Source: Duganella sp. OV510 (GTDB lineage Bacteria > Pseudomonadota > Gammaproteobacteria > Burkholderiales > Burkholderiaceae_D). Taken from it: a stretch of DNA of 64,000 nucleotides. Below, piece after piece: positions 48,814 through 57,849 of this stretch (position 1 is its first letter; every line of letters begins with the position of its first letter). The stretch is taken from positions 1,054,001 to 1,118,000 of the forward strand of contig NZ_FNEQ01000001.1 in NCBI RefSeq assembly GCF_900100205.1, in the 5' to 3' direction. A program made the translations under genes and the position numbers. The notes beneath the pieces were generated by a model. The model was not told where the DNA came from. It saw only the letters and a list, made by a program, of their open reading frames with translations, and did not search any database.

Positions 48814-50979
48814 TCAACGGTTAGGGAAAGCCAGCCGCTTGCCTTCGCGCAGCATGGCGGCAAATTCGGCGGCCGGCACCGGCTGGCTGAACAGATAGCC
48901 TTGCAGCTGGTCGCAACCTAGCTCGCGCAGGAAACTCATCTGCTCGGCGGTCTCCACGCCCTCGGCCACGATCTCCTGGCGCAGCTGCTGTGCCATGGTG
49001 ACGATGGCGCGCGCAATCGCGCAGTCATTCTCCTCGTACGGCAGGCCGATGACGAAGGAGCGATCGATCTTCAGCGTGCTGATCGGGAACTTCTTCAGGT
49101 ACGCCAGGCTGGAGTAACCGGTGCCGAAGTCATCCAGCGCCAGCGCCATGCCCATCGCCACCAGCTCGTTCATGATGGCGATGACTTTTTCGGTGCCGCG
49201 CATCAGCAGGCTTTCGGTGATTTCCAGGTTGATCTGGTCCGGCTGCACCTGGTGCCGTTCCAGCACCGCCGCGACGCGCCTGGGCAGCTCGCTGTCGAAC
49301 TGGCGCGCCGACAGGTTGACCGCGATCGGCGGCATGATCAGGTTGGCGTCGCGCCACTCCCTGACCTGGCGGCACGCCTCTTCCAGCACCCACGAGCCGA
49401 GGTCATGGATCAGGCCAGTCTCTTCCGCCACCGGGATGAACACGCCCGGCGACACCAGCCCGCGCACCGGATGGCGCCAGCGCAGCAGCGCCTCGGCGCC
49501 GACAATGCGGCCGCTGCGCAAGCTCACCTTCGGCTGATAGAACAGCTGCAATTCGTGGTTGTGCAGCGCCTGGCGAAGCTCGCTTTCGATGCGCAAATGC
49601 TCCTTGGCGCGCTGGTTCATCTCTTCGCTGTAGAACAGGAAGTTCGATTCGATGCTTTGCGCCGCCTTGGCCACCGCTACGTCGGCATAGCGTATCAGCG
49701 TTGGCACATCGGCGCCGTCTTCGTTGTAGACGGTGATGCCGACGTGCGCGCCAACCTGCAAGCTGTGCGCCGCGACCAGGATCGGCGACGCCAGCGCCGT
49801 CAACAGCTTCTCGGCGACGATGCCGGCGTGCTCGCGCTTTTCCACATGCAGCAGCGCGACAGCGAAGCGATGGCCGTCCAGCCGCGCCAGCACATCGCCT
49901 TCGCGCAGCGTCTGGCGGAAGATGCGCCCGATTTCACTCAGCAATTCATTGCCGATATCATGCCCCAGCGTATCGCTGATGGCGCCGACGCGGGTGATCT
50001 CCACCACCAGCAAGGCGCCATGTTCGCCGGACCGCTTGGTTTCAGTCAGCGCCTGGCCTACCAGCGTGGTCAGCAGGCATAGATTGGGCAGGCCGGTCAG
50101 CGGGTCGTAGTTGGCCATGCGCTGCATGCGCGCCTCGGCATCCTTGTGCACGCTGATGTCGGAGAACAGCGAGAACGTGTGGCTGATCCTGCCGCGCTGG
50201 TCGCGCACCGCACTGATGGTCACCGACTGCGGGAACATCTCGCCATTCTTGCGCCTGCCGATGATCTCGCCTCGCCATGGACCGCCGCCCTGCATCGCCG
50301 TGCGCACCTTGGCGCGGAACTCGGCGTCGTGCACGCCGGAGCGCAGCAGGTCCGGCGTCTTGCCGATCGATTCGGCTGGCGTGTAACCGGTGATGCGGGT
50401 GAACGAGGAATTGATCGAGACGATGCGCTCATGTGCATCGGTAATCAGCACGCCCTGCTCACTGTCTTCGATGATGCGCGCGTGCAGGTTGATCTTGTCC
50501 TGGTCGGACAGCGCATGGTTGGCTTGCGACACGCGCACCAGCATGCCCAGCGGTTCGCCGCTGTCGTCGTGGCGCAGTTCGATGTCCAGGTGCACCCAGA
50601 TGATCTCGCCGCTTTTCTTGCGCCGCCGCACTTCGGTGCGCGCCGCCAGCGCGCCGGGACTGTGGTCGAAGAACAGCTCGGCGATATTACCGTCGTCATC
50701 GTCCTCTGCATACAGGAACAATACATGCTGGCCAATAACCTCGGCGGCCGTGTAGCCGAACATGCCTTCTGCGCCGGCGCTCCAGGCCGTCACATAACCG
50801 GTCAGGTCGAGTTCCAGTGTGGCGCCGTCCGGCAACGCCGGCATGTCGGCCGGCTTGACGGTCGAACGGGCCAGCGTCAGGGCCTGCTCCAGCTCGCGCA
50901 GCGTCTGCGCCAGCGCCTCGCCTTGCTGGCTGCGCGCCAGCCGGCTCAATTCAAGGCAACGCTCGATCGCGTTAACCAT
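48814..50979 (-). CDS. PAS-PAS-GGDEF(degenerate)-EAL c-di-GMP phosphodiesterase
   Basis: Protein of 721 aa. Order: short helical N-terminus, two PAS domains (about 60-180 and 185-305; FGYTAAEVIGQHVLFLY and ITGYTPAESIGKTPDLL), GGDEF (about 315-470) and EAL (about 480-715). The GGDEF signature reads LDGHRFA, so cyclase activity is probably lost. The EAL motif is intact (AEALLRWRHP, DDFGTGYSSLAYLKKFP), so c-di-GMP hydrolysis is expected, perhaps with GTP sensing by the GGDEF relic. ATG at 50979 starts the sensible protein (MVNAIERCLELSRL); it overlaps the HDOD gene by 8 bases. Confidence 0.92.
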   Translation of the reverse strand: MVNAIERCLELSRLARSQQGEALAQTLRELEQALTLARSTVKPADMPALPDGATLELDLTGYVTAWSAGAEGMFGYTAAEVIGQHVLFLYAEDDDDGNIAELFFDHSPGALAARTEVRRRKKSGEIIWVHLDIELRHDDSGEPLGMLVRVSQANHALSDQDKINLHARIIEDSEQGVLITDAHERIVSINSSFTRITGYTPAESIGKTPDLLRSGVHDAEFRAKVRTAMQGGGPWRGEIIGRRKNGEMFPQSVTISAVRDQRGRISHTFSLFSDISVHKDAEARMQRMANYDPLTGLPNLCLLTTLVGQALTETKRSGEHGALLVVEITRVGAISDTLGHDIGNELLSEIGRIFRQTLREGDVLARLDGHRFAVALLHVEKREHAGIVAEKLLTALASPILVAAHSLQVGAHVGITVYNEDGADVPTLIRYADVAVAKAAQSIESNFLFYSEEMNQRAKEHLRIESELRQALHNHELQLFYQPKVSLRSGRIVGAEALLRWRHPVRGLVSPGVFIPVAEETGLIHDLGSWVLEEACRQVREWRDANLIMPPIAVNLSARQFDSELPRRVAAVLERHQVQPDQINLEITESLLMRGTEKVIAIMNELVAMGMALALDDFGTGYSSLAYLKKFPISTLKIDRSFVIGLPYEENDCAIARAIVTMAQQLRQEIVAEGVETAEQMSFLRELGCDQLQGYLFSQPVPAAEFAAMLREGKRLAFPNR

Positions 50980-51979
50980 GGACGTTACCCGCCTTGCCGG
51001 CGCTGACGCCTTGCATCCATAAATAAGCATCGGCAACCAGGCGGTTGAAGGTGGCGCCGTCCAGCTGCAAGGCTGCCAGGCAGTCGCCCAGGCTATCGTA
51101 TTCCGCGCGCTCGGCGGATTCGACCACGCAAAGCAGCTGGCCCAGTTCGCCTTCATGCGACAGCAGCGCCCGTTGCACCGCGTCGCTGATGGTCAGCGGC
51201 TTCAGCACTTCCTCCAGCGGCATGCCGAACAGCGTCCCCAACAGCGAGAACATGCCGACCATGAAGGCCTGTTCCTGATGATGCTTGTCTTCGCCGATGG
51301 CCTTGGACAGCAACTCCATCAGCCGCGCCCGTACCGACACGTGCGCCAGCAACATGGCCGAGCGCTGGTCGCCTTCGCGCGACGAGAACAGCATCAGGTT
51401 CAGCCAGCGGCGCAGCTGCGAGCGGCCGAGGATCAGGATGGCTTGCGAAAAACTGGTGACGCGGCGGCCGGTGCCCATGCCCAGCGAATTCACCAGCCGC
51501 AGCAGGTGATATGACAAGGTCGGGTCCTGGCGCAGCAGCGCTTCGATTTCGTGGGTGTCGGCATCGGCGGACACCAGTTGCACCAGCCGCAGCGCCAGCG
51601 CGCGCGACGCGGCCTGGGTGCCGACCGGCTTCGGCGGCGTGGCCAGGAACCAGTCGCCTTCAATCCACTGGATGGCGGGCGGCAGCTCTTTCGGCAGCGC
51701 GTCGTCGACGCGCTGCGCCTTGTCGGCCGGCAGCGGCTTCCAGCCGGCTTGTTCCAGTGACTGCTGCAAGGCCTCGTCGGCGCCGGCGCGGTAGTAGCAG
51801 CTCATGCTGCCGCCGGCCAGTTCTTCCAGCACGGTCACCGGCGCGGCGCCAGCAGGCAGGCGCGCGAGGTCCAGCAGCAAGGCTGCCGGACTGCCGTTGC
51901 GGTCAGCCAGAGGATGCGGAAACACAGGCGGCGTGGCGGTCATTGAAAGTTCCAGCGAGACGTTAGGCGATCCTGACAT
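50972..51979 (-). CDS. HDOD-domain signalling protein
   Basis: Protein of 335 aa. Residues about 125-320 form an HDOD domain (LLRQDPTLSYHLLRLVNSLGMGTGR; SFSQAILILGRSQLRRWLNLMLFS), a degenerate HD-type helical domain without metal ligands. The N-terminal 120 residues are an unassigned region in the place where YuxH-like proteins carry an EAL domain, so it may be a shortened relic. Starts at 51979 or 51943 are possible. It overlaps the downstream EAL gene by 8 bases and follows a LysR gene by 11 bp, suggesting a c-di-GMP-linked pair. Confidence 0.85.
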   Translation of the reverse strand: MSGSPNVSLELSMTATPPVFPHPLADRNGSPAALLLDLARLPAGAAPVTVLEELAGGSMSCYYRAGADEALQQSLEQAGWKPLPADKAQRVDDALPKELPPAIQWIEGDWFLATPPKPVGTQAASRALALRLVQLVSADADTHEIEALLRQDPTLSYHLLRLVNSLGMGTGRRVTSFSQAILILGRSQLRRWLNLMLFSSREGDQRSAMLLAHVSVRARLMELLSKAIGEDKHHQEQAFMVGMFSLLGTLFGMPLEEVLKPLTISDAVQRALLSHEGELGQLLCVVESAERAEYDSLGDCLAALQLDGATFNRLVADAYLWMQGVSAGKAGNVHG

Positions 51980-51990
51980 GTTGCCCGAAA

Positions 51991-52929
51991 CTATTGGCCT
52001 TGGTCAACATTATGATGGGGCAGCTGGCTAATCAGGCGTTCGAACAGGCCCGGTTGTCGCATGCGGTTGATCCACCAGTTTAATGCGGCGCCATTTTCAC
52101 CACTGCGCCAGGCCAGGTAAAAGGTCTCGGCCGGCTTCGGCTCCTCGACCTGTTTCTCCACCAGCAGGCCGGCGGCGATGGCCGTACGGGCGCAGGGTTC
52201 GGGCAGGAAGCCAAAGCCCATGCCAGCCAGCTGGTACTGGAATTTTGTTTTCATGTCGGGTACGGTCAGCGTGTCCTGTCCCAGCAACAGGCCGACTGTG
52301 CGCGGCGCCATCCGGCGTGCCGAATCGGCCACGCTGACAGCGCGGTAGTGTTGCAGATGCGTCCGTCCCAGCTTGTCCTGGACACTCGCCAATGGATGCG
52401 ATGGCGACACGGCAAACACAAAGTTGATCTTGCCCAGCGGCTCGGAAACATAGCCGCCACCCGCCGGGCCGTCGCCAGCCGCGCCCACCAGAATATCGGC
52501 GCGGCGCTCCAGCAAGGCTTCCCAGGTGCCGGACAAGGCTTCCTGCACGATGCGCAGGCGGGTCTGCTTGGCCACGTCATAGAAAGCCGGCACGTCGTCG
52601 TGGAACAGGCAGGCGGAAAACATGGAATCCATGCCGACCGCCAGCTCGGTTTCCCAGCCTGACGCCACGCGGCGCACCCGGTGCTCCAGATCCTGCGCCG
52701 CCTTCAGCAGGTAGCGCCCCTCTTTAAGCAGCTCGGCGCCGGCCGGCGTCAGCTCCACGCGCGGGCCGTTGCGTTCAAACACCTGCACGCCGAGATCGTC
52801 CTCCAGCTTGCTGACGGTGTACGAAATCGTCGATGGCACGCGGTGCAATTCCTTGCCGGCAGCGGAGAAGGAACCGCGCCGGTCGATGGCGTCCACGATT
52901 TGCAGGGCTTCAAGGCTTAGTCTGAGCAT
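51991..52929 (-). CDS. LysR-family transcriptional regulator
   Basis: Protein of 312 aa: N-terminal helix-turn-helix (LSLEALQIVDAIDRRGSFSAAGKELHRVPSTISYTVSKLEDDLGV), then the effector domain with VGMDSMFSACLFH. The ATG at 52929 begins MLRLSLEALQ, the family start; a longer upstream frame is not supported. It is divergent from the pirin gene, with a 144-bp gap, and pirin is the likely target. The downstream HDOD gene is only 11 bp away and may be co-transcribed. Confidence 0.92.
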   Translation of the reverse strand: MLRLSLEALQIVDAIDRRGSFSAAGKELHRVPSTISYTVSKLEDDLGVQVFERNGPRVELTPAGAELLKEGRYLLKAAQDLEHRVRRVASGWETELAVGMDSMFSACLFHDDVPAFYDVAKQTRLRIVQEALSGTWEALLERRADILVGAAGDGPAGGGYVSEPLGKINFVFAVSPSHPLASVQDKLGRTHLQHYRAVSVADSARRMAPRTVGLLLGQDTLTVPDMKTKFQYQLAGMGFGFLPEPCARTAIAAGLLVEKQVEEPKPAETFYLAWRSGENGAALNWWINRMRQPGLFERLISQLPHHNVDQGQ

Positions 52930-53073
52930 TCGATTTTTTCGATAGTAGGACGGTAATTTTTCCGTTTTTTTATTTGGAATCAGCGGACTACAATGTGATT
53001 CATGGATGCAGCGATACGAAAGAACGCTTTCAAAATTATCGCACATTAACCCCAACAAGAAATGGAGCACATC

Positions 53074-53778
53074 ATGTTACAAGTACGTCATTCTGATTCG
53101 CGCGGCAAAGCTAACCACGGCTGGCTGGACTCCAAACACAGCTTCTCCTTCGGTCATTACCATGACCCGGAACACGTCGGTTTCGGCCCGCTGCTGGTCA
53201 TCAACGAAGACAAAGTGCAAGGCAGCCAGGGTTTTGGCACCCACGGCCACCGTGACATGGAAATCATTTCGTACGTGCTGAGCGGCGCGCTGGAACACAA
53301 GGACAGCATGGGGACCGGTTCGGTGCTGCACTACGGCGATGTCCAGCGCATGAGCGCCGGCACCGGTGTGCGTCACAGCGAGTTCAACCACAACCGTGAT
53401 GAAATCGTGCACTTCCTGCAAATCTGGATCCAGCCTGACCAGGTCGGCATTCCTCCAAGCTACGAGGAAAAGAACTTCGCTCCCGAGAGCAAACAAGGCA
53501 AGCTGGCCCTGATTGCGTCGAACGATGGCCGCAAAGGTTCGGTGCTGATCCACCAGAATGCAGAGATCTACGCCTCCATCATGGCCGAGGGCGACAGCCT
53601 GAAACATGAGCTGAAAGAAGGCCGGATTGGCTATGTGCACCTGATCCGCGGCGCGGTCACTGTCAACGGCGTGCATCTGAAAGCCGGCGACGCGCTGAAA
53701 CTGAGCGACGAGCCAGTCGTCACGCTGGATCAGGCGGAAGAAGCTGAACTGCTGCTGTTCGACCTGCCTAAACAATAA
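53074..53778 (+). CDS. Pirin-family cupin protein (YhhW-like)
   Basis: Bicupin of 234 aa. The N-terminal cupin holds the metal-site histidines in THGHRDMEI and the downstream His/Glu in RHSEFNHN, as in E. coli YhhW and human pirin. YhhW shows quercetin dioxygenase activity in vitro; the cellular role is unknown. The ATG at 53074 follows GGAG by 7 bases; an ATG at 53062 lacks that spacing. Divergent LysR gene upstream; a strong terminator follows. Confidence 0.92.
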   Translation: MLQVRHSDSRGKANHGWLDSKHSFSFGHYHDPEHVGFGPLLVINEDKVQGSQGFGTHGHRDMEIISYVLSGALEHKDSMGTGSVLHYGDVQRMSAGTGVRHSEFNHNRDEIVHFLQIWIQPDQVGIPPSYEEKNFAPESKQGKLALIASNDGRKGSVLIHQNAEIYASIMAEGDSLKHELKEGRIGYVHLIRGAVTVNGVHLKAGDALKLSDEPVVTLDQAEEAELLLFDLPKQ

Positions 53779-53838
53779 GCAGGCTTGAGGGTCCGAGGGG
53801 GCCCTCAAAACATTTCCGCCAGTTTTGGTATCATGAAG

Positions 53839-53879
53839 GGCGCGCCGGGTCTGTTGGAACAGCCCGGCGCGCCTTTTTT
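53839..53879 (+). terminator. Rho-independent terminator between pirin gene and ribA
   Basis: GGCGCGCCGGG (53839-53849) pairs perfectly with CCCGGCGCGCC (53863-53873), with a further CTGTT/AACAG inner stem, followed by six T. A strong GC stem with U-run, so pirin transcription should stop here and ribA start from its own promoter or read-through. Confidence 0.9.
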
Positions 53880-53910
53880 ACCCTGGATGAATAGAATAAA
53901 GAGCAAAACC

Positions 53911-54564
53911 ATGTCGCAGAGCGCAGAAATCCCGTCCCAAGACGAACTGAACTACGTCACCTCCTGCGCCCTGCCAACGCCTTGGGCCCAGTTCACGCTG
54001 CACGCCTTCGTCGAGAAAGCCACCGGCAAGGAACACCTGGCGATGGTGCTGGGCGATATCGGCAATGGCGAGCCGGTGCTGGCGCGCGTCCATTCGGAGT
54101 GCCTGACCGGCGACGTGCTGTTCTCGCAACGTTGCGATTGCGGCGCCCAGCTGGAAGGCGCGCTGAAGAAGATTGCCGATGAAGGCCGGGGCGTGCTGCT
54201 CTATCTGCGCCAGGAAGGCCGCGGCATCGGCCTGGTCAACAAGATTCGCGCCTACCGCCTGCAAGAGGCTGGCGCCGACACGGTGCAGGCCAATGAACAG
54301 CTGGGCTTCAAGCCGGATCAGCGTACTTATGGCTTGGTCAAGCCCATGCTCGAACAGTTCAACGTAAAAAGCCTGCGCCTGATGACCAATAATCCGCGTA
54401 AGATCAGTGCCATGACGAATCTGGGCGTTGAAGTGGCCGAGCGCGTGCCGCTGCTGGTCAACCGCAATGCCTTCAACCAGTATTATCTGGATACCAAGGC
54501 CGCCAAGCTGGGCCACATGATGACGCCGTTGACGCCGGTGCCGGTGGAGGATGGCGCGCTGTAA
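53911..54564 (+). CDS. ribA: GTP cyclohydrolase II
   Basis: Enzyme of 217 aa that opens the GTP ring to 2,5-diamino-6-ribosylamino-4(3H)-pyrimidinone 5'-phosphate, the first step of riboflavin synthesis. The zinc site C64, C75, C77 is in [18 protein letters not shown]; the active-site segment [18 protein letters not shown] and the NPRKISAM motif are present. Stand-alone RibA, not fused to RibB. The ATG at 53911 begins the known domain; upstream in-frame sequence includes the terminator and is not coding. It is followed by a serine protease gene. Confidence 0.96.
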   Translation: MSQSAEIPSQDELNYVTSCALPTPWAQFTLHAFVEKATGKEHLAMVLGDIGNGEPVLARVHSECLTGDVLFSQRCDCGAQLEGALKKIADEGRGVLLYLRQEGRGIGLVNKIRAYRLQEAGADTVQANEQLGFKPDQRTYGLVKPMLEQFNVKSLRLMTNNPRKISAMTNLGVEVAERVPLLVNRNAFNQYYLDTKAAKLGHMMTPLTPVPVEDGAL

Positions 54565-54582
54565 CGTTGTTTTAAGGACTGC

Positions 54583-56166
54583 ATGAAAGTCACCAAGCTC
54601 GCCAGCATTCTTGCTTTCACCTGGGCCTGCGCCGGCATCGCGCCGGCAGCGCCCGAAACCGCCACCGCGCAGCAGCCCGCCAGCCCGGCGGCGCGCGCGG
54701 CATCAGCCAAGCCAGCCATACCAACCAACCCCGCCGCAGCGGCGCAGCCCGGCGCCAAGCCGCCCACCGGCCAAGCCAACGCAGCACCGGCCACCGCCAC
54801 ACCACCTGCCGCTGCCGCGTCAGGCGCCGTACAGGGCGCACAGGGCGCGCATGGCGCCAATGGCGCGGCCGACAGCAACACCGCCGATGCCGGCGATGCG
54901 GCCAACGCCGACGGCGCGCCGCTGCCGCCGCCCTCCAGCGCCGCCCAGCACCTGTACGCCTCCGCCAAGAACGACATCCTGCAAGTGCGCTCGCTGCTGA
55001 AAAGCGGCCGCACGCAATCCTCGGTCGGCTCCGGTTTCCTGATCGGCACCAGCAACCTGGTGCTGACCAACTATCACGTGGTCTCGCAATTCGCCCTCGA
55101 TCCCGACACCTACGTCGGCGAATGGGTGGACACCAGCGGCCAGCGCGGCAATGTTGAACTGCTGGCGGTCGACGTGCTGCACGACCTGGCCGTGCTGCGC
55201 GTGAACCGCAACGGCACCGGCTTTTTCAAGATGCCGGAAAAACTCGCACGCCTGACGCAGGGCCAATACCTGTACTCGATGGGCAATCCGCTCGATCTCG
55301 GCTTCGCGATTTCCGAAGGGGCCTACAACGGCGTCATCACCCGCAGCTTCTACGACCAGCTGATGTTCACCGGCCCGATCAACTCCGGCATGAGCGGCGG
55401 CCCCAGCGTGACGGCCGACGGCTCGGTGGCCGGCGTCAACGTCTCCAAGCGCCTTGACGGCGAACTGGTCAGCTTCCTGGTGCCGGCGCGCTACGCACAG
55501 GACCTGCTGAAAAAAGTCGAAGCCCAGCAAAAAGCGCCGGCCGATTTCACCTCGGTGGTGGCCAGCCAGTTGCTGGCGCACCAGACTGCGATGGTCAACC
55601 AGCTGCTCGCCAGCCCGCTGAGCCTGAAACCGATGGGACCGTATCAAGTGCCGGTGCGCGAATCCGAACAGATGCGCTGCTGGGGCCGCTCCAACGTCAA
55701 GGCCGACAAACCATTCTCGGTGGACGACGCCAGCTGTGCGATGGAATCGGCGATCTTCGTCAGCGGCTCGCTACAGACCGGCCAGATTGCTATCCGCCAC
55801 CAGTTCCTGCGCAGCACCGGCCTCGACCAGCTGCGCTTCGCACAACTGGCCAGCACCTCGTTCAAGAACGAACACTTCGGCAGCAACCGCGACGCGCGCC
55901 TGACCGGCCCCAACTGCACCGAAAGCTTCGTCAAGCACAAAGACCTGTCGCTGCGCGCCGTGCTGTGTGTGCGCGCCTACCGCAAGTTCGCCGGCCTGTA
56001 CGACTTTGCACTGCTGACCGCCAGCACCGACCAGGGCCTGATGAGCCTGCAAAGCCGGCTCGATGCGCGCGGCGTTTCTTATGACAACGGCATGCGCCTG
56101 ACGCGCGTGTTCCTTGAATCGCTGTCGCTGGCGCCGGCCACGGCGAAGAAAGGCGGCGTCAAATGA
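54583..56166 (+). CDS. Secreted trypsin-like (S1C) serine protease with Ala/Pro-rich linker
   Basis: Protein of 527 aa: signal peptide (about 1-22), a very Ala/Pro-rich low-complexity linker (about 23-118), a trypsin-like protease domain with H165 (LTNYHVV), D201 (HDLAVLRV) and S271 (GMSGGPSV), and a C-terminal domain of about 200 aa with several cysteines and no PDZ domain. The triad is complete. Periplasmic or surface location is inferred. Its TGA overlaps the ATG of the FHA gene, so the two proteins are made together, suggesting a common pathway. Confidence 0.85.
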   Translation: MKVTKLASILAFTWACAGIAPAAPETATAQQPASPAARAASAKPAIPTNPAAAAQPGAKPPTGQANAAPATATPPAAAASGAVQGAQGAHGANGAADSNTADAGDAANADGAPLPPPSSAAQHLYASAKNDILQVRSLLKSGRTQSSVGSGFLIGTSNLVLTNYHVVSQFALDPDTYVGEWVDTSGQRGNVELLAVDVLHDLAVLRVNRNGTGFFKMPEKLARLTQGQYLYSMGNPLDLGFAISEGAYNGVITRSFYDQLMFTGPINSGMSGGPSVTADGSVAGVNVSKRLDGELVSFLVPARYAQDLLKKVEAQQKAPADFTSVVASQLLAHQTAMVNQLLASPLSLKPMGPYQVPVRESEQMRCWGRSNVKADKPFSVDDASCAMESAIFVSGSLQTGQIAIRHQFLRSTGLDQLRFAQLASTSFKNEHFGSNRDARLTGPNCTESFVKHKDLSLRAVLCVRAYRKFAGLYDFALLTASTDQGLMSLQSRLDARGVSYDNGMRLTRVFLESLSLAPATAKKGGVK

Positions 56167-57155
56167 AAGCCCCTTACTTCATCGAAATCCTCGCCCGCAA
56201 TGGCGACGTGCTGCACCGTCACAAGGTAAGTGCGCTGCCGATCCGCATCGGCCGCAGCTACGACAACGACATCATCCTCGACGATGCCCATAGCGCCGCC
56301 AGCCACGCCATCATCGAAACCGACCAGCACAACCAGGTGGTGCTGCGCGACCTCGGCAGCAAGAACGGCATTGTCTACAAGGGCCGCAAGCAGAGCAGCA
56401 TGTCGCTCGACGGCGAAGCCGTGGTGCGCCTCGGCCACACCCGCTTGCGCGTGCGCGGCGCCGACTTCCCGGTGGCGCCGGAAATCGCCGACACCACCAT
56501 GCACGGCTGGGAAGGCGGCACACCGGCCACCATCGGCCTGGTGCTGATCGCGCTGTTCAGCTGCGTGGAAACCTGGCTGTCGGATGTCGAACCGTTCGCG
56601 CTGATCCGTTACCTGCTGGTGCTGGCGTCCAGCCTGGCCGCCGGCCTGCTGTGGGCGGGCGTATGGGCGCTGGCCAACCGGCTGTTCGGCGCACATGCGC
56701 GCATGGGACGCCATCTGTTCATTCTCGGCAGCGCGCTGGCGGTGGTGGGCTTGTGGCGCATGGGCAGCTCGGTGCTGGCCTATGCGTGGTCGGCGGAATC
56801 GCTGACGCGCTACGGCAACCTGGTCACGCTGGGCATCGCCTGTGCGATGATCTTCTTCCACCTGATTACCATCAAGCCACACCACCCGCGCCGCTTCCTG
56901 ATTGCCGCGACGGTGATGCTGCTGGCCGGCTCCGGCCTGATGGTGCTGTCCAACCTGCAAAGCACGGGCCGCGCGGCGGATGAGCTGTATATGTCGGTGC
57001 TGCTGCCGCCGGAAGTGCGGCACAGCGAGGATCGCAGCGTCGACCAGTTCCTGGCCAATGCCGCCAAACTGAAAACCGGCGCCGACGGCGCGCGTTCGCA
57101 GGCCGTCAAGGAAGGCGCCGGCAATGACGACGAGGACGACGCCAGCGGCGACTAA
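56163..57155 (+). CDS. FHA-domain membrane protein
   Basis: Protein of 330 aa. The N-terminal FHA domain (about 20-100) has the canonical blocks IRIGRSYDNDIIL, SAASHAIIE and LRDLGSKNGIVYKG, expected to bind phosphothreonine peptides in the cytoplasm. It is followed by about five membrane helices (residues 120-265) and a charged C-terminal tail. ATG overlaps the protease stop. No kinase, phosphatase or type VI secretion gene is adjacent, so this is a two-gene protease/FHA unit of unknown function. Confidence 0.85.
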   Translation: MKAPYFIEILARNGDVLHRHKVSALPIRIGRSYDNDIILDDAHSAASHAIIETDQHNQVVLRDLGSKNGIVYKGRKQSSMSLDGEAVVRLGHTRLRVRGADFPVAPEIADTTMHGWEGGTPATIGLVLIALFSCVETWLSDVEPFALIRYLLVLASSLAAGLLWAGVWALANRLFGAHARMGRHLFILGSALAVVGLWRMGSSVLAYAWSAESLTRYGNLVTLGIACAMIFFHLITIKPHHPRRFLIAATVMLLAGSGLMVLSNLQSTGRAADELYMSVLLPPEVRHSEDRSVDQFLANAAKLKTGADGARSQAVKEGAGNDDEDDASGD

Positions 57156-57159
57156 GCCG

Positions 57160-57759
57160 TCACTTCTTCGGCCAGCCGTACAGCACCTGGTCCACCACCT
57201 GCTGCAAATGCTCGCGGGTGGCGCCGGCAGCGGATTGCACCGCCATGCCGTTGGACACGGTCATCACGTAGCGCGCCATCTGGCCGGCGCAGAAATTCGG
57301 CGGTAAATCGCCTTCCTGACTGGCGCGGATGAAACGCTGCTTGAGCCGGTCCTCGGCGGCGGCGCGGCGTTCGATCAGCGTGTTACGGATCGGCAGCGCA
57401 TCGTCGCTGCATGCCAGCGCGCCATTGATGACCAGGCAGCCGTGTGGGCTCTCTTCCTCGGTCTGGGCGTTGGCGTTACCGCGCAGGAAATGCTCGACCA
57501 CTTCGCGCGCGGTCGGCTGTTGCAACGCTGCTTCAAACAGGGGATCGCGGCTGGCGCCGTAACGTTCCAATGCCAGCTTGAACAGGTTCTCCTTGTTGCC
57601 GAACACCGCGTACATGCTGGGCCGGTTCATGCCCATGGCTTCGGTCAACTCCGGCAGCGAACTGCCTTCGTAGCCCTTCTCCCAGAACACCTTCATCGCT
57701 TTTTCCAGCGCGCTATCCGCGTCGAAGGTGCGCGGGCGGCCGATTTTTCTCTCTTTCAT
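57160..57759 (-). CDS. TetR-family transcriptional repressor
   Basis: Protein of 199 aa with an N-terminal helix-turn-helix (GRPRTFDADSALEKAMKVFWEKGYEGSSLPELTEAMGMNRPSMYAVFGNKENLFKLALE) and a C-terminal ligand domain. It is divergent from an MFS exporter gene, with two operator-like sites in the 90-bp gap, so it probably represses the exporter and itself and is released by an exported compound. An ACCGATCGGT palindrome directly precedes its ATG. Confidence 0.93.
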   Translation of the reverse strand: MKERKIGRPRTFDADSALEKAMKVFWEKGYEGSSLPELTEAMGMNRPSMYAVFGNKENLFKLALERYGASRDPLFEAALQQPTAREVVEHFLRGNANAQTEEESPHGCLVINGALACSDDALPIRNTLIERRAAAEDRLKQRFIRASQEGDLPPNFCAGQMARYVMTVSNGMAVQSAAGATREHLQQVVDQVLYGWPKK

Positions 57760-57820
57760 ACCGATCGGTTAAAAATTTATTGACAAAGTTCCTTGCTACG
57801 GACATTATGAACCGACCAGT
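57760..57820. promoter_or_regulatory. Divergent promoter/operator region of tetR-like gene and MFS exporter
   Basis: ACCGATCGGT at 57760-57769 is a perfect palindrome; ACCGACCAGT at 57811-57820 is a related second site. Between them, a perfect -35 TTGACA (57780-57785), a 17-bp spacer and CATTAT (57803-57808) form a forward promoter for the exporter, with the second site just past its -10. Repressor binding at both sites is inferred. Confidence 0.65.
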
Positions 57821-57849
57821 AAAAAACTCAAGCTTTTTCAGGAATTCCC

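Noticed and set aside
53785..53910. Upstream extension of ribA
   Set aside because: It would translate through a strong terminator hairpin; GTP cyclohydrolase II begins at 53911.
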